In this document: positions 35,923-45,254 of the stretch, one piece after another
Position numbering within the stretch: position 1 is the first letter of the stretch
How the letters are laid out: every line of letters starts with the position of its first letter
Source of the DNA: Niastella sp.
GTDB taxonomy: Bacteria; Bacteroidota; Bacteroidia; Chitinophagales; Chitinophagaceae
Direction: 5' to 3'
Length of the DNA: 64,000 bases
Assembly: GCA_017744515.1 (NCBI GenBank)
Contig: JAGIBF010000045.1
Span: 1-64,000, forward strand
Program-made: the position numbers and the translations under genes
The notes under the pieces: model-generated
The model's input: only the letters and a program-made list of their open reading frames with translations
What the model was told of the DNA's origin: nothing
Database searches by the model: none

Positions 35923-38900
35923 CTATGAGCGAGACCGACCAACAATCCCTGCCAACACCGCAACAACTGCACTGGCAACCAGCACTCCCACCAGTTGCGG
36001 AGTGCGTAGCCCACCGATCAAAAGCCCGCCGAGGATCACAGCACCGTAGGCAGAACCGATGAGAAGGGCTTTCAGTATACGCTCCTTACCAGGTTTGCAG
36101 TGCTTGATCCAGTAAGAGGCCGCTGCGATAAGCAGGACAGCCACAACAGCGCCAACGATAAGCGGCAATTGACCACTCAGGGCGCCCAGTGCTACGATCA
36201 GTATGACCAACAACACGATGGTCAGAAGACGAAGGTTATTACACTTATTACGTTTCTCTTTCCAGTCGCCAGCCGGAGATGCGACAACAATACTGGAATC
36301 GCCACCCAATGCATCCACCCTGCTGCCGATAATGTTCACATACCGGTTGAATACAGGATGCCAGCGGTTGTTGATTGGAATAGCCTGCAATATCCAGCGC
36401 AGGTTCGAGAGCAATATCTCTTCATGCACCAGCATGTGCTCCTTAATGGTAACAGGCATGGTAAGTTGAAAAGAGCCGAGCACGCGCCGCCCACGGAGCG
36501 GTATATTGGCTTCGCCAACATGTGTAAGCGGCTCCGGTGTTCTGGGCACATTGCCGGTTATCTGGTGGATCACGGTGGTAAAAGATTGACCCTTCTTTAC
36601 GGTCGAAGGCAGGTCGATAGAAATGAGCGAAGCGTAATTAGCGCCTTCTCCGGCGGGAATAGGAATATAAGTGATACCACCAGTTTCACAGCGCAGTGTA
36701 TGCGCATCGATGCGCACGAGCTCATGACTCCTGTAATGTTTGATAGCCAGCGCCAGTATATCATTGGTGTCGATGCCGGGAATGTACAAAGTGGCTGCAC
36801 AGCCACCAGGCGTATTGCCCCAGTCGATCATGATCTCATCAGGCAGCTCTTCACTGTCTTGCCTGGCCCGCGTGGGCTTGATCTCGAAAGTATGCGGAAT
36901 ACGGTGCGAAGCAATAGCCCCGGGATTATCAGATTGAACAATAGCCAGGTTTCGTTGCGCCAGCTTATCCGATGTGGAAGGCGATGCATTGGCTGGAACA
37001 GGCGTAGGATCGAAAGCAATCTCTGCCACCAGACACTGATGTTCATTGCGAACAAGTTCCTGTATGGTTTTTCGGTCGGCTGCGGCATAAGGCCCATCGA
37101 TCGGCGATGTGGGATGTAGAGGTAATTGTGGTTGCGTTTGGTTGATATCGAGCCAGCATCCAAAATACCGCACTACTTCAGCACCACCGGCATTGGGAGG
37201 AAGGACCTGCACGTTGGCAGGGTCAGATTGATCAGCCATAGAAGCGGTCAACGTATCTACGCGTGGCGCTGCAAAGCAGGGGATAGTTACAGTTTCACCT
37301 CCAATAATGCCGAGCAGCGGCCTGGTACTGCCACCTTGCGTGGCACGACGGTAAGTAGTAGCCTGGTTAAACTCCATCGAAGTAGATGACGTTTGGAACA
37401 GGCGGAAGAAAACACGCACATTGGTAGCCGAAACAGATAACGCACGGTAACGCACTTTGGCCACGGCAAAGTTATACACGTTCACACCACCTACCGATTG
37501 CGAAAGCTCCAGCCGCGAAGTCTGCTGATCAGTAGAGATATTCCCCTCGAAAGTTTGCCCGCCGGTATTGCCGGTATTGAGATTATTGATCACATTGGTA
37601 ATGAAAGCCGGACCATCTGCTGCCATAGTTGAATTGAACTTCGACTCACCCGTCCTGATCTGGAATACACGGAGGTCAGTACTTAACCACGAAGTGGCAC
37701 CATCAATTTCATAAGGATTAGGTTGCTTGATCAGGTAGAGCCTGGAAGTACCCATTACTGTGCTGATTGATGCTGACAGGTTTATTTCCGCCAGCTCAGC
37801 CACAAACCCTGTAGAACCTGTAAAGCTGATCTGGTATTTCCAGGTAATGCGCTGTGGGCGATTGAACTTGGTAGGGTACTCCAGTCCCAGGTTAGGCATG
37901 AGTCCTATTGTCATCTGTGCTACCGGAGAGGCAGGCGTTAAATTGGGATGTATATTCGGTATCCCCGATAATGTGGCTGAGGTAATACCCAGCTCAGCGG
38001 GCGTAAAGCCTTCAACCACGACATACAAAGCAGCCTCTATCACAGCAGGATTGCTGGTCAGCAACATGGCATCCACTTCATCCTTTGAAATAGTGCTGCG
38101 GTCGATGATGAAAAAGCATTTCTTTACGATCGGGCACGAATAAGGCGAAGGCCCATAGTCGGCACACAATTCATTCAGGTATAACCTGTACGCCTCCATC
38201 TGACTGTCTGCTGTTGATTGAGAAGCAGTACCAGTTGCGAGATAAGCATACGCATCCCAGGAAGAAGGAGTAAGCGTAGCAGCAGGATCACTTTGCAGTC
38301 CCTTCCAAAAATCTACGGTCACTGGTTCCGTACACAGCGAAGGATCGATCACCATTTTAACATCGGCCCCACCACCTTCAGGAGTTACCATGAGCGTAGG
38401 AGCTACATGCCAGTTCCATCTTACCCCACAGTCTGGCACATTGGAAGAAGCAGCGATCAGGCTGAGCGCGCCACTGCCCGATATCCATATCTTTTCAGGA
38501 GTTTCCCCTTCAGCGATCAGTTTGTAACACATCAGGTGCGCCCTGATCCAGCAGCCATCCCGTGGGTATTTGAAAGGAATGCAAGGACTGGTAGCCGAAC
38601 ACGGCGTGCAGGTATCGGCATTCATCATGTTGAACAGCTCCACCGCCCTATCCCAGCTAACCGGAGGGTCCGGGACCGGCGGTGGCGGCGGCTCCGGGGG
38701 GCCTTCATTACCATAGGACGGAGGCAATGGCCGCACATCGATGATCTCGAAATCCTGGTGTGTGGCTGTCACCAATATTGTTGTATCCGTATCCTTAGCT
38801 TGTTGTAAAGCATCCAGCATGTGCGGAAAGTCCGGGTGATGCCGGTTCAGGTAATGAGTAGCGTGGGAAGTGCTAAAACCAACGTACACAACTTGTTCAG

Positions 38901-39195
38901 TATCCGAAGGCTGGATTTGTATAACATTGGCAGCCCTTGGCATATACAACTTGATAATGAAATTGGTATCAGGATCGATCTCCACATATACAGGCCTGTT
39001 ATTCACCTGCAGGTAATCGAGCATATCGGCCCATACAGAGGCACGCCGGTGACCCGGGTCCAGCGCAGCTTCCCGGTCATAATCAAATTTAACGGCAACA
39101 GGAGAAGGACGTTCTGCCAGTACCGAAGCTCGCATGGCTTGTTTCAGCGGTAAAGCATTCCTGATCTTGCCGAGGTATACAGAAGGTTGAGGCAT
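35923..39195 (-). CDS. Large protein with protein-glutaminase domain and four-helix membrane tail
   Basis: A 1090-residue protein without signal peptide. Residues about 205-320 match bacterial protein glutaminase (Gln_deamidase_2): Cys215 in RDGCWIRAH, His263 in RWNWHVAP and Asp284 in MVIDPSL form the expected triad, so it may deamidate glutamine side chains of proteins. A Pro-rich linker (GPPEPPPPPVPDPP) lies before it. The middle contains a beta-rich module (VRYRALSVSATNVRVFFRLF, then NEHQCLVAEIAFDP and LAQRNLAIV, about 576-755) that resembles parts of the proteins at 50323 and 52627. A motif LPSTVKKGQSFTTVIHQITG precedes a conserved region ending near RVDALGGDSS. Four hydrophobic helices close the protein (about 988-1083). 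Location and target are unknown. Confidence 0.75.
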   Translation of the reverse strand: MPQPSVYLGKIRNALPLKQAMRASVLAERPSPVAVKFDYDREAALDPGHRRASVWADMLDYLQVNNRPVYVEIDPDTNFIIKLYMPRAANVIQIQPSDTEQVVYVGFSTSHATHYLNRHHPDFPHMLDALQQAKDTDTTILVTATHQDFEIIDVRPLPPSYGNEGPPEPPPPPVPDPPVSWDRAVELFNMMNADTCTPCSATSPCIPFKYPRDGCWIRAHLMCYKLIAEGETPEKIWISGSGALSLIAASSNVPDCGVRWNWHVAPTLMVTPEGGGADVKMVIDPSLCTEPVTVDFWKGLQSDPAATLTPSSWDAYAYLATGTASQSTADSQMEAYRLYLNELCADYGPSPYSCPIVKKCFFIIDRSTISKDEVDAMLLTSNPAVIEAALYVVVEGFTPAELGITSATLSGIPNIHPNLTPASPVAQMTIGLMPNLGLEYPTKFNRPQRITWKYQISFTGSTGFVAELAEINLSASISTVMGTSRLYLIKQPNPYEIDGATSWLSTDLRVFQIRTGESKFNSTMAADGPAFITNVINNLNTGNTGGQTFEGNISTDQQTSRLELSQSVGGVNVYNFAVAKVRYRALSVSATNVRVFFRLFQTSSTSMEFNQATTYRRATQGGSTRPLLGIIGGETVTIPCFAAPRVDTLTASMADQSDPANVQVLPPNAGGAEVVRYFGCWLDINQTQPQLPLHPTSPIDGPYAAADRKTIQELVRNEHQCLVAEIAFDPTPVPANASPSTSDKLAQRNLAIVQSDNPGAIASHRIPHTFEIKPTRARQDSEELPDEIMIDWGNTPGGCAATLYIPGIDTNDILALAIKHYRSHELVRIDAHTLRCETGGITYIPIPAGEGANYASLISIDLPSTVKKGQSFTTVIHQITGNVPRTPEPLTHVGEANIPLRGRRVLGSFQLTMPVTIKEHMLVHEEILLSNLRWILQAIPINNRWHPVFNRYVNIIGSRVDALGGDSSIVVASPAGDWKEKRNKCNNLRLLTIVLLVILIVALGALSGQLPLIVGAVVAVLLIAAASYWIKHCKPGKERILKALLIGSAYGAVILGGLLIGGLRTPQLVGVLVASAVVAVLAGIVGRSRS

Positions 39196-39437
39196 ATAAA
39201 TATGCTTTAAAGGTTAAGTACAATAAAAGATAGAAGGCCGGCAGGGCCGGATACTTTGCGGCAGGAAAAACAGGCTTAAAAGGTAGGACCGTAAAGGTAG
39301 GACAGACATAAGCCGCTACAATACCCTTTTAGTAGTATTCACACTACACGTACTATTTAAATTAATAGTGACGATATGATAACAACAACAAAACAGGATC
39401 GGTAAATTAGAGGATATACAAACCTAACGCTTCCATT

Positions 39438-40967
39438 ATGAGATACCTTGCCATAGCTGCTATACTATTGTGTTACACCCCTTTAATGGCACAATCCGGT
39501 GCCATAGGCATTTTCCAGCGCAACACCGATATCGGTAATCCTGCCATCAAAGGTTCTGTTACCTGGAACAGCAAGGACCAATCCTATAACCTCAAAGGAG
39601 GCGGTTACAACATCTGGTTCAACCGCGACGAATTCCAGTATGCCTGGCGCAAGGTCAATGGTGATTTCATACTCACAGCCCATGTAAAGCTGTTGGGCAC
39701 TGGAACAGACCCACACCGTAAAATAGGCTGGATGGTGCGCGCCGGTGAGCAGGAAGATGCTGCACACATGAGCGCCGTAGTTCATGGCGATGGGCTCACT
39801 GTGTTACAATGGCGCCCGGCAAAGGGAGCATCCATGCGCGATCCGCAGGATCAACGCGCTACCATAAAGAAGCATGCCACTATTCTGCAATTGGAGCGCA
39901 CAGGCAAAACATTCATCATGCGCATGGCCAATCCCGGCGAGCCATTACAGGAAGTAGGCCGCACCGATAGCATCGATATGCCGGATGAAGCCCTGGCAGG
40001 ACTATTCATCTGCAGCCACAACGCCAATGTGTTGGAAGAAGGAATGGCCTGGAATGTACGCATCGAGAAAACAGTACCCGATACACACAATGGATACCGC
40101 GATGGCATACTGGCCAGCCGCCTCGAACTCTTGAATGTATTCGATGGCAAAAGAACAATTATCCATGAAGACGATGGCAGGCTGGAAGCACCCAACTGGA
40201 TGCCGGATGGAAAGAAGCTGTTATTCAACAAAGGAGGTTCATTGTACACCATACCAATAGAAGGCGGCACACCTGAGAAGCTGAATACAGGATTTGCCAA
40301 CCGCAACAACAATGACCATGTTATCTCCTTCGATGGAAAGAAGCTGGGCATCAGCCATCACCGCGATGGAATGTCCGGAGGAGGATCTACAGTATATTAT
40401 TTACCCCTGACAGGCGGTGAACCAATACTGGTCACCGATAGTACACCCTCTTATTTACATGGATGGAGTGTAGATGGAAAAGATATGGTCTATACAGCTT
40501 TGCGTTCAAGCAAAAGCCCGGCCTACAACATTTACAAAAAGCCCATCAACGGAGGACCGGAAGTGGCCCTCACCACCAATCGAACCGGCCTGGCAGACGG
40601 CCCGGAGTATTCACCCGATGGAAAGTACATCTATTACAACGCCAACCAGAGCGGCACCATGCAATTGTGGCGCATGAAAACAGACGGCAGTGCACAGGAG
40701 CAGATCACCTTTGATGAGTACAACAACTGGTTCCCGCACATATCACCCGATAACAAATGGATCGTATTCCTTTCCTTCCCCACTACGATCAATACCGATG
40801 ACCATCCATTCTACAAAAGAGTGATGCTGCGCCTGATGCCGGTAAGCGGCGGTGCACCCAAAGTGATCGCTTATTTATACGGAGGCCAGGGCACCATCAA
40901 CACGCCCTCCTGGAGCCCCGACAGCAAACGTATAGCCTTCATCAGCAACACCGGCTTATTCAAGTAA
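39438..40967 (+). CDS. Secreted TolB-like propeller protein with N-terminal DUF1349-like domain
   Basis: A 509-residue protein with signal peptide ending LMAQ. Residues about 30-215 form a jelly-roll domain of the DUF1349/concanavalin-like type (WNSKDQSYNLKGGGYNIWF, RKIGWMVRAGEQEDAAHMS). The C-terminal half carries PD40/TolB blades with the repeated pattern PNWMPDGKKLLFNKGGSLYT, PEYSPDGKYIYYNANQSGTM and PSWSPDSKRIAFISN. No catalytic residues are visible. It is probably a periplasmic or surface binding protein. It stands alone between the large glutaminase-domain gene (divergent) and a REP-like element. Confidence 0.8.
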   Translation: MRYLAIAAILLCYTPLMAQSGAIGIFQRNTDIGNPAIKGSVTWNSKDQSYNLKGGGYNIWFNRDEFQYAWRKVNGDFILTAHVKLLGTGTDPHRKIGWMVRAGEQEDAAHMSAVVHGDGLTVLQWRPAKGASMRDPQDQRATIKKHATILQLERTGKTFIMRMANPGEPLQEVGRTDSIDMPDEALAGLFICSHNANVLEEGMAWNVRIEKTVPDTHNGYRDGILASRLELLNVFDGKRTIIHEDDGRLEAPNWMPDGKKLLFNKGGSLYTIPIEGGTPEKLNTGFANRNNNDHVISFDGKKLGISHHRDGMSGGGSTVYYLPLTGGEPILVTDSTPSYLHGWSVDGKDMVYTALRSSKSPAYNIYKKPINGGPEVALTTNRTGLADGPEYSPDGKYIYYNANQSGTMQLWRMKTDGSAQEQITFDEYNNWFPHISPDNKWIVFLSFPTTINTDDHPFYKRVMLRLMPVSGGAPKVIAYLYGGQGTINTPSWSPDSKRIAFISNTGLFK

Positions 40968-40980
40968 CAGCGAATAGTCA

Positions 40981-40997
40981 GGCCGCTCAAAGCGGCC
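40981..40997 (+). repeat. Small GC-rich hairpin after the TolB-like gene
   Basis: GGCCGCT-CAA-AGCGGCC, a perfect 7-bp stem 14 bases after the stop. There is no T-tract. Confidence 0.5.
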
Positions 40998-41020
40998 AGA
41001 CCGAACCGTGTTCTGTCGAA

Positions 41021-41051
41021 GGGTGGGTCGCCCTCAAAGGGCGGCTCACCC
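41021..41051 (+). repeat. REP-like hairpin, arms GGTGGGTCGC / GCGGCTCACC
   Basis: Its 14-base arms and CAA loop are identical to the core of the element at 12644. It lies 54 bases after the TolB-like stop and just downstream of the convergent response-regulator gene. Confidence 0.7.
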
Positions 41052-41070
41052 TGAACCGTATACTTCAAAA

Positions 41071-41709
41071 TTATTTCTGCTGCGCCTCCAGCGCCCGTAT
41101 CCCTTGCGCTATGAGCTGGCTGTTTTGCATCGCCCACTTCAGCAAAGCATTGTTGCCCTCTTCAAGCTGCAACTTGCGGCAAATAGTGTGGCGATGATTC
41201 TTGATGGTATAAGGGCTGAGAAAAAGAGCATGGGCAATATCCTTGGTGGTCTTTTGCTCACTGATGAGTTGTAGAATATTCAGCTCGGTAGCGTTGAGCT
41301 GACTGGCAGCATTGGATATTTTTTCACCGGCAGTAGGGTGCTGTTGTATCCTGTTCATTACGAGCTGCACACCGGCAAAAAGCTGGGCCTCGTCTACCGG
41401 CTTGATGATGTAGTTGGCGGGGTTGGTAGCAGAAGCCTGCTCGATGATACCCCGGTTCTGATAAGAAGTGATATAGATAACTTCAAAAGCATATTCACGA
41501 CGTAGTTCGGTAATGAGGTCAATACCCGATTGGTCGCCTTGCAGGTTGATGTCGCATAACAATAGATGAGGCAGCAATTGCGGCATAGCTGCCTTGGCCT
41601 CACTTGTCGATACCGCAATGCGGGTAGTACAGGAAAAGCCCGATACCAATTGTTGCTCAATAAAGCGGGCTATGATGATCTCATCTTCAATGATCAGTAC
41701 GCGTACCAT
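41071..41709 (-). CDS. LuxR-type response regulator
   Basis: A 212-residue cytoplasmic regulator. The receiver domain (residues 1-125) has the phosphoacceptor D53 in LLLCDINL, the acidic pair EDE at 8-10, and the conserved Lys in IIKPVDEAQL. A LuxR-type helix-turn-helix follows (NILQLISEQKTTKDIAHAL, then SPYTIKNHRHTICRKL). It starts 2 bases after the kinase gene stop, so it is the partner of the kinase at 41712-43670. Its regulon is not known; the neighbouring RND operon is one candidate, but a terminator lies between them. Confidence 0.92.
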   Translation of the reverse strand: MVRVLIIEDEIIIARFIEQQLVSGFSCTTRIAVSTSEAKAAMPQLLPHLLLCDINLQGDQSGIDLITELRREYAFEVIYITSYQNRGIIEQASATNPANYIIKPVDEAQLFAGVQLVMNRIQQHPTAGEKISNAASQLNATELNILQLISEQKTTKDIAHALFLSPYTIKNHRHTICRKLQLEEGNNALLKWAMQNSQLIAQGIRALEAQQK

Positions 41710-41711
41710 AA

Positions 41712-43670
41712 TTAAACAGGAATTAAAAACTGATAAGTCAACCCGTGGCCATTTTCCACGGATATTTTTCCATTCATTTGCCGGGTTAGGTCATGGACCA
41801 GCGAAATACCCATCGTGGCAGGATTGCCAGATGTTCCTTTTTCCATTCCTCTACCGTTGTCGGCATACATAAATTGCATGGTGCGCAAGTCTATGTGTTG
41901 AATGTTTATGTTAATAATAGGATGCTCGTGGTGCTCACCAAAAGCATACTTGAAAGAATTAGTCAATAATTCTGCCAGGATCAGGCCAAACGACAGCGCG
42001 TATTTACCCTGCAGCTGTATGCCATGATGTACATCCAGCTGAATATTTACCCTGTGCTGCGTATCGTAAATACGTTGCAGATGATCGGTGATTTCAGACG
42101 TAAACTGTTGAATATGCACCGATGACTGTTCGTCGAACCATAATAACTTTTCATTCACCAGCATCATGGCCTTGATCTTGGCCATATTGCCCTTCAGGAT
42201 TTCCCGCGATGCCTCATCACCCACCATCGGCACCTGCAGGCTGCTGAGGCCATACAACAATTGCAGGTTGTTCTTTACGCGGTGGTTCAGTTCATTGATC
42301 AGCGTTTCGATCTTGGTATTCCTGTCGGCCAGCAAAGCCTGTTGCTCAGTAAGATGCTGGTTGGAGACCCGCAGCTCAGAAGTACGGTTTTCCACCTTCT
42401 GTTCCAGGATGGCATTCTGGTATAGCTGCAGGCGGTTGAGCTCTTTAAGCGCCGCATGCTTGTCTATTTCATGCTGCCGCAATTCTTCCTTCAGGCCCGT
42501 TGCAAAGAGCAGGAAAATAGCCAGCGTGGTAAAGTTGGTGATATAAGGAGCAAACTGTAGCGACCTTTCCCGAAGGAAAGCCGAGCTGAATACAATGATG
42601 AGCGCGCCCACAAAAAACAGCAACAAGCCATAAGCCATGTATCGTTGCGCACGGGTGAGCCGGTGCCAGCACAGCCACAAAGAAGCGATGATGAAACTGA
42701 AAGGAATGGCAAAAGACCACAAGTTGATATTGTTGGCCAAGTTGAAATTGCCGGTGAAATAGTCGATGCAAAGTCCCGTAATGGTGAGCAAAATCAGTTC
42801 CACGATCAATATCCTGCCGATCTTATACAGTCTGGGATTATGCTGCTTCATCTGCCAGAAATCGATCAACAACATATAAATACCAAAGCTGCCAAGGTGA
42901 ACAAAAGTGACGTTGAACAACCAGCCCATAAAAGGGTTTTCAGGGAAGAACCATTCTATGAGATAGCCACCCGTTGCAATCCCGTATAAGCCGATACCGG
43001 TCATATAACACAACAGCCAGAGATAAGGCCGGAAGCGGCTCACCAGCCAGGACAAGATGGTATAAATGAGAAACACCGCTACTGCCCCTTGCGACCAGGC
43101 ATCGATCAGTTGCATAGTATGCAGTTGACTTATGAAAGCATCCTTCTGTTGCAGGTAAAAATTGAACGACGGCGAGTAATGCTTGGTATGGTGCACCTTT
43201 AGCAGCAGTTCATAAGATTGGCCTGACTGCAAAGACAATAAAGTATAAAGCCTGCCATCCTGGGCAGCAAGCCGGCTGCGCTTCTGGAAAGCGCCTGCCT
43301 GCCGGTACAGGACACAGCGGTTCCCCTGGTACAGATATACATCTACAAAAGTGAGGCTTCTGAAAGAAAGCATCATATCAGCAGTAGCACCGGTTGCATT
43401 ACTGACAGGAATACGAAGCCAGTAAAAGCTAACAGCCGATTGCTGAACAAGACTGTCAAGGGAAACAAACCGGGTAAAGTGTTGGCGGGCAGTGGCAGTA
43501 TCGGATGAATTGGTAGGATCTTCCCAGATGGTAGCGTAACGATCGAGCGAGGATTTTTGAGCTGCCTGTTCAGCCGTTCGAAGCGTCAAGGTGTCCGCCT
43601 TGCAGGGAATAGCTGCAATGAGGAACAACATCAACCACAGTGTGTGTTGGCGGGCTAAAGGGGCGATCAT
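41712..43670 (-). CDS. 7TMR-DISM sensor histidine kinase (HisKA_2 type)
   Basis: A 652-residue inner-membrane kinase. The order is a signal peptide (ending CKAD), a periplasmic 7TMR-DISM extracellular domain (about residues 30-185, with FYWLRIPVSNATG), seven hydrophobic helices (about 195-395), a coiled coil (ELRQHEIDKHAALKELNRLQ), the phosphoacceptor region ELNHRVKNNLQLLYGL (near residue 460, HisKA_2) and an ATPase domain with ELLTNSFKYAFG and ADNGRGMEKG. Such kinases often pair with LuxR-type regulators, as here. The ligand is unknown; DISMED2 domains are thought to bind carbohydrates. Confidence 0.9.
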   Translation of the reverse strand: MIAPLARQHTLWLMLFLIAAIPCKADTLTLRTAEQAAQKSSLDRYATIWEDPTNSSDTATARQHFTRFVSLDSLVQQSAVSFYWLRIPVSNATGATADMMLSFRSLTFVDVYLYQGNRCVLYRQAGAFQKRSRLAAQDGRLYTLLSLQSGQSYELLLKVHHTKHYSPSFNFYLQQKDAFISQLHTMQLIDAWSQGAVAVFLIYTILSWLVSRFRPYLWLLCYMTGIGLYGIATGGYLIEWFFPENPFMGWLFNVTFVHLGSFGIYMLLIDFWQMKQHNPRLYKIGRILIVELILLTITGLCIDYFTGNFNLANNINLWSFAIPFSFIIASLWLCWHRLTRAQRYMAYGLLLFFVGALIIVFSSAFLRERSLQFAPYITNFTTLAIFLLFATGLKEELRQHEIDKHAALKELNRLQLYQNAILEQKVENRTSELRVSNQHLTEQQALLADRNTKIETLINELNHRVKNNLQLLYGLSSLQVPMVGDEASREILKGNMAKIKAMMLVNEKLLWFDEQSSVHIQQFTSEITDHLQRIYDTQHRVNIQLDVHHGIQLQGKYALSFGLILAELLTNSFKYAFGEHHEHPIININIQHIDLRTMQFMYADNGRGMEKGTSGNPATMGISLVHDLTRQMNGKISVENGHGLTYQFLIPV

Positions 43671-43763
43671 GTATCAAATAAAAAAGCAATATACAATATC
43701 CTGCATCAGATGCCAAAAAGCGCCCTGTTACGGGGTGTTTTTTAATTTCAGAAGAGTAGGGGC

Positions 43764-43792
43764 TAAAAAAATGGCCTGCAAGAGCAGGCCAT
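43764..43792 (-). terminator. Intrinsic terminator after the RND operon
   Basis: On the minus strand ATGGCCTGC pairs with GCAGGCCAT around a 4-base loop and is followed by seven Ts. It ends the operon that finishes with the OMF gene at 43821. Confidence 0.85.
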
Positions 43793-43820
43793 CCCTAAAA
43801 ACACTATTAAAAACACAATC

Positions 43821-45254
43821 TTAATTCCAGCCACCGCCTAATGCCTGGTAGATGTTCACCATGGCATTCATCTGCTGCTTCCTGGTTTCGATCAGTTCAA
43901 ACTTCGATTCAAGTGCATCACGTTGTGTCATCAACACCTCCATATAATCAGCACGGGCCGATTTGAACAGGTCGTTCGAAATGTTGATAGATTGCGTAAG
44001 CGCCTCCACCTGCTTGGACTTCAGATCGTAACTGTTTTTCAGGTTACCGATCTTCGCCAGCTGATTAGCCACTTCCACGTATGCCTTCAGGATAACACGC
44101 TCGTAGTTATACACCGCCTGTATCTGCTTTGCATTGGCATTGTAATAAGTAGCCTTGATCGCATTCTTATTGACCAATGGCGCCATTAATTCGCCGGCCA
44201 GTGAATACAATATCGACTCAGGTGTTCTTACGAGGTAAGCCGGATTGAAGGCCTGGTAGCCGATACCGGCAGAAATACCCAACGAAGGATAGAACTGCGC
44301 TTTGGCAACCTGGATATCTATTTTAGCGGCTGCCAGCTCCAATTCTGCCTGCTTGATATCAGGTCTGTTGGCCAACAGCTGTGATGGCAGACCAGCATGG
44401 ATATCACCGGGCAATGCCGTATCGAAGCTCTGTGCATTCCGTACGATGGGTTGCGGTGCGCGCGCCAGCAGGAAGTTGATCCTGTTCTCGGCTTCCGTGA
44501 TCTGTTGCAGGATATCATACTGAAGACTACGCGTCTTGAATACTTCCGCCTCAAACTTTTTCACGGCGAGCTCCGTAACGCGGGTAGCTTCCTTCTGTGC
44601 CTTCACGATTTCCAACGCATTGGTTTGGATGTCGATGTTCTGCTTCACGATGGCCAGCTGGTTGTCGAGCGCCAGCAGTTCGTAATAAGAGTTGGCGATC
44701 TCGGCGATCAGCGTAGTGATCACGAAGTTCCTGCCCTCTACCGTAGCGAGGTACCTGGTCACAGCTGCTTTCTTGGCGTTGCGCAGTTTATGCCAGATAT
44801 CTACTTCCCACGTTGCATACACACCCACCATAAAGTCGGGGAGGGGGTCAGGCGTTTCTTTACCCGGCTTGATCTCGATGTTCTTCTCAGTAGCCCCCTG
44901 CATGGTATACCGGCCTGGTTTTTCAAGACCAGCTCCGCCCCGTACACTCACGAAAGGTAAATACTCCCCTTTACGCGCCTGTATCTCATTCCGGGCGATC
45001 TCGATCTCCTGCAAGGTGATGTTGAGCTCCTGGTTATTCTTCAAAGCCGTATCGATCAGGGTAGCGAGATTGGGATCGGTGAAGTAAGCACGCCATTGGA
45101 TCGATGCCGGGTTGGTGGTGTCCTGCGAGTTGCCGTAAGCCGCAGGAAGCGACTTGTTCTCCGATTTCCCGGTTAAAACGGGCACCTTACAAGCTGCATA
45201 CGCGAGCGCAATACAGCCTATCCCTAAATAAGTATATAATTTGTTTCTAAACAT
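43821..45254 (-). CDS. NodT/TolC-type outer-membrane efflux lipoprotein
   Basis: A 477-residue outer-membrane channel of an RND pump. The signal peptide ends in the lipobox YAAC (mature CKVPVLTGKSEN). Two outer-membrane efflux repeats follow: IDTALKNNQELNITLQEIEI opens the first, and LPSQLLANRPDIKQAELEL with AQFYPSLGISAGIGYQ marks the second, typical of NodT proteins. The start codon overlaps the end of the RND pump gene by 8 bases, so translation is coupled. It is the last gene of the operon, before the terminator at 43764. Confidence 0.93.
   Translation of the reverse strand: MFRNKLYTYLGIGCIALAYAACKVPVLTGKSENKSLPAAYGNSQDTTNPASIQWRAYFTDPNLATLIDTALKNNQELNITLQEIEIARNEIQARKGEYLPFVSVRGGAGLEKPGRYTMQGATEKNIEIKPGKETPDPLPDFMVGVYATWEVDIWHKLRNAKKAAVTRYLATVEGRNFVITTLIAEIANSYYELLALDNQLAIVKQNIDIQTNALEIVKAQKEATRVTELAVKKFEAEVFKTRSLQYDILQQITEAENRINFLLARAPQPIVRNAQSFDTALPGDIHAGLPSQLLANRPDIKQAELELAAAKIDIQVAKAQFYPSLGISAGIGYQAFNPAYLVRTPESILYSLAGELMAPLVNKNAIKATYYNANAKQIQAVYNYERVILKAYVEVANQLAKIGNLKNSYDLKSKQVEALTQSINISNDLFKSARADYMEVLMTQRDALESKFELIETRKQQMNAMVNIYQALGGGWN

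Noticed and set aside
36100..37119. 339-codon plus-strand frame inside the large glutaminase-domain gene
   Set aside because: It is antisense to a protein with clear domains and has an atypical Arg/Cys-rich composition.
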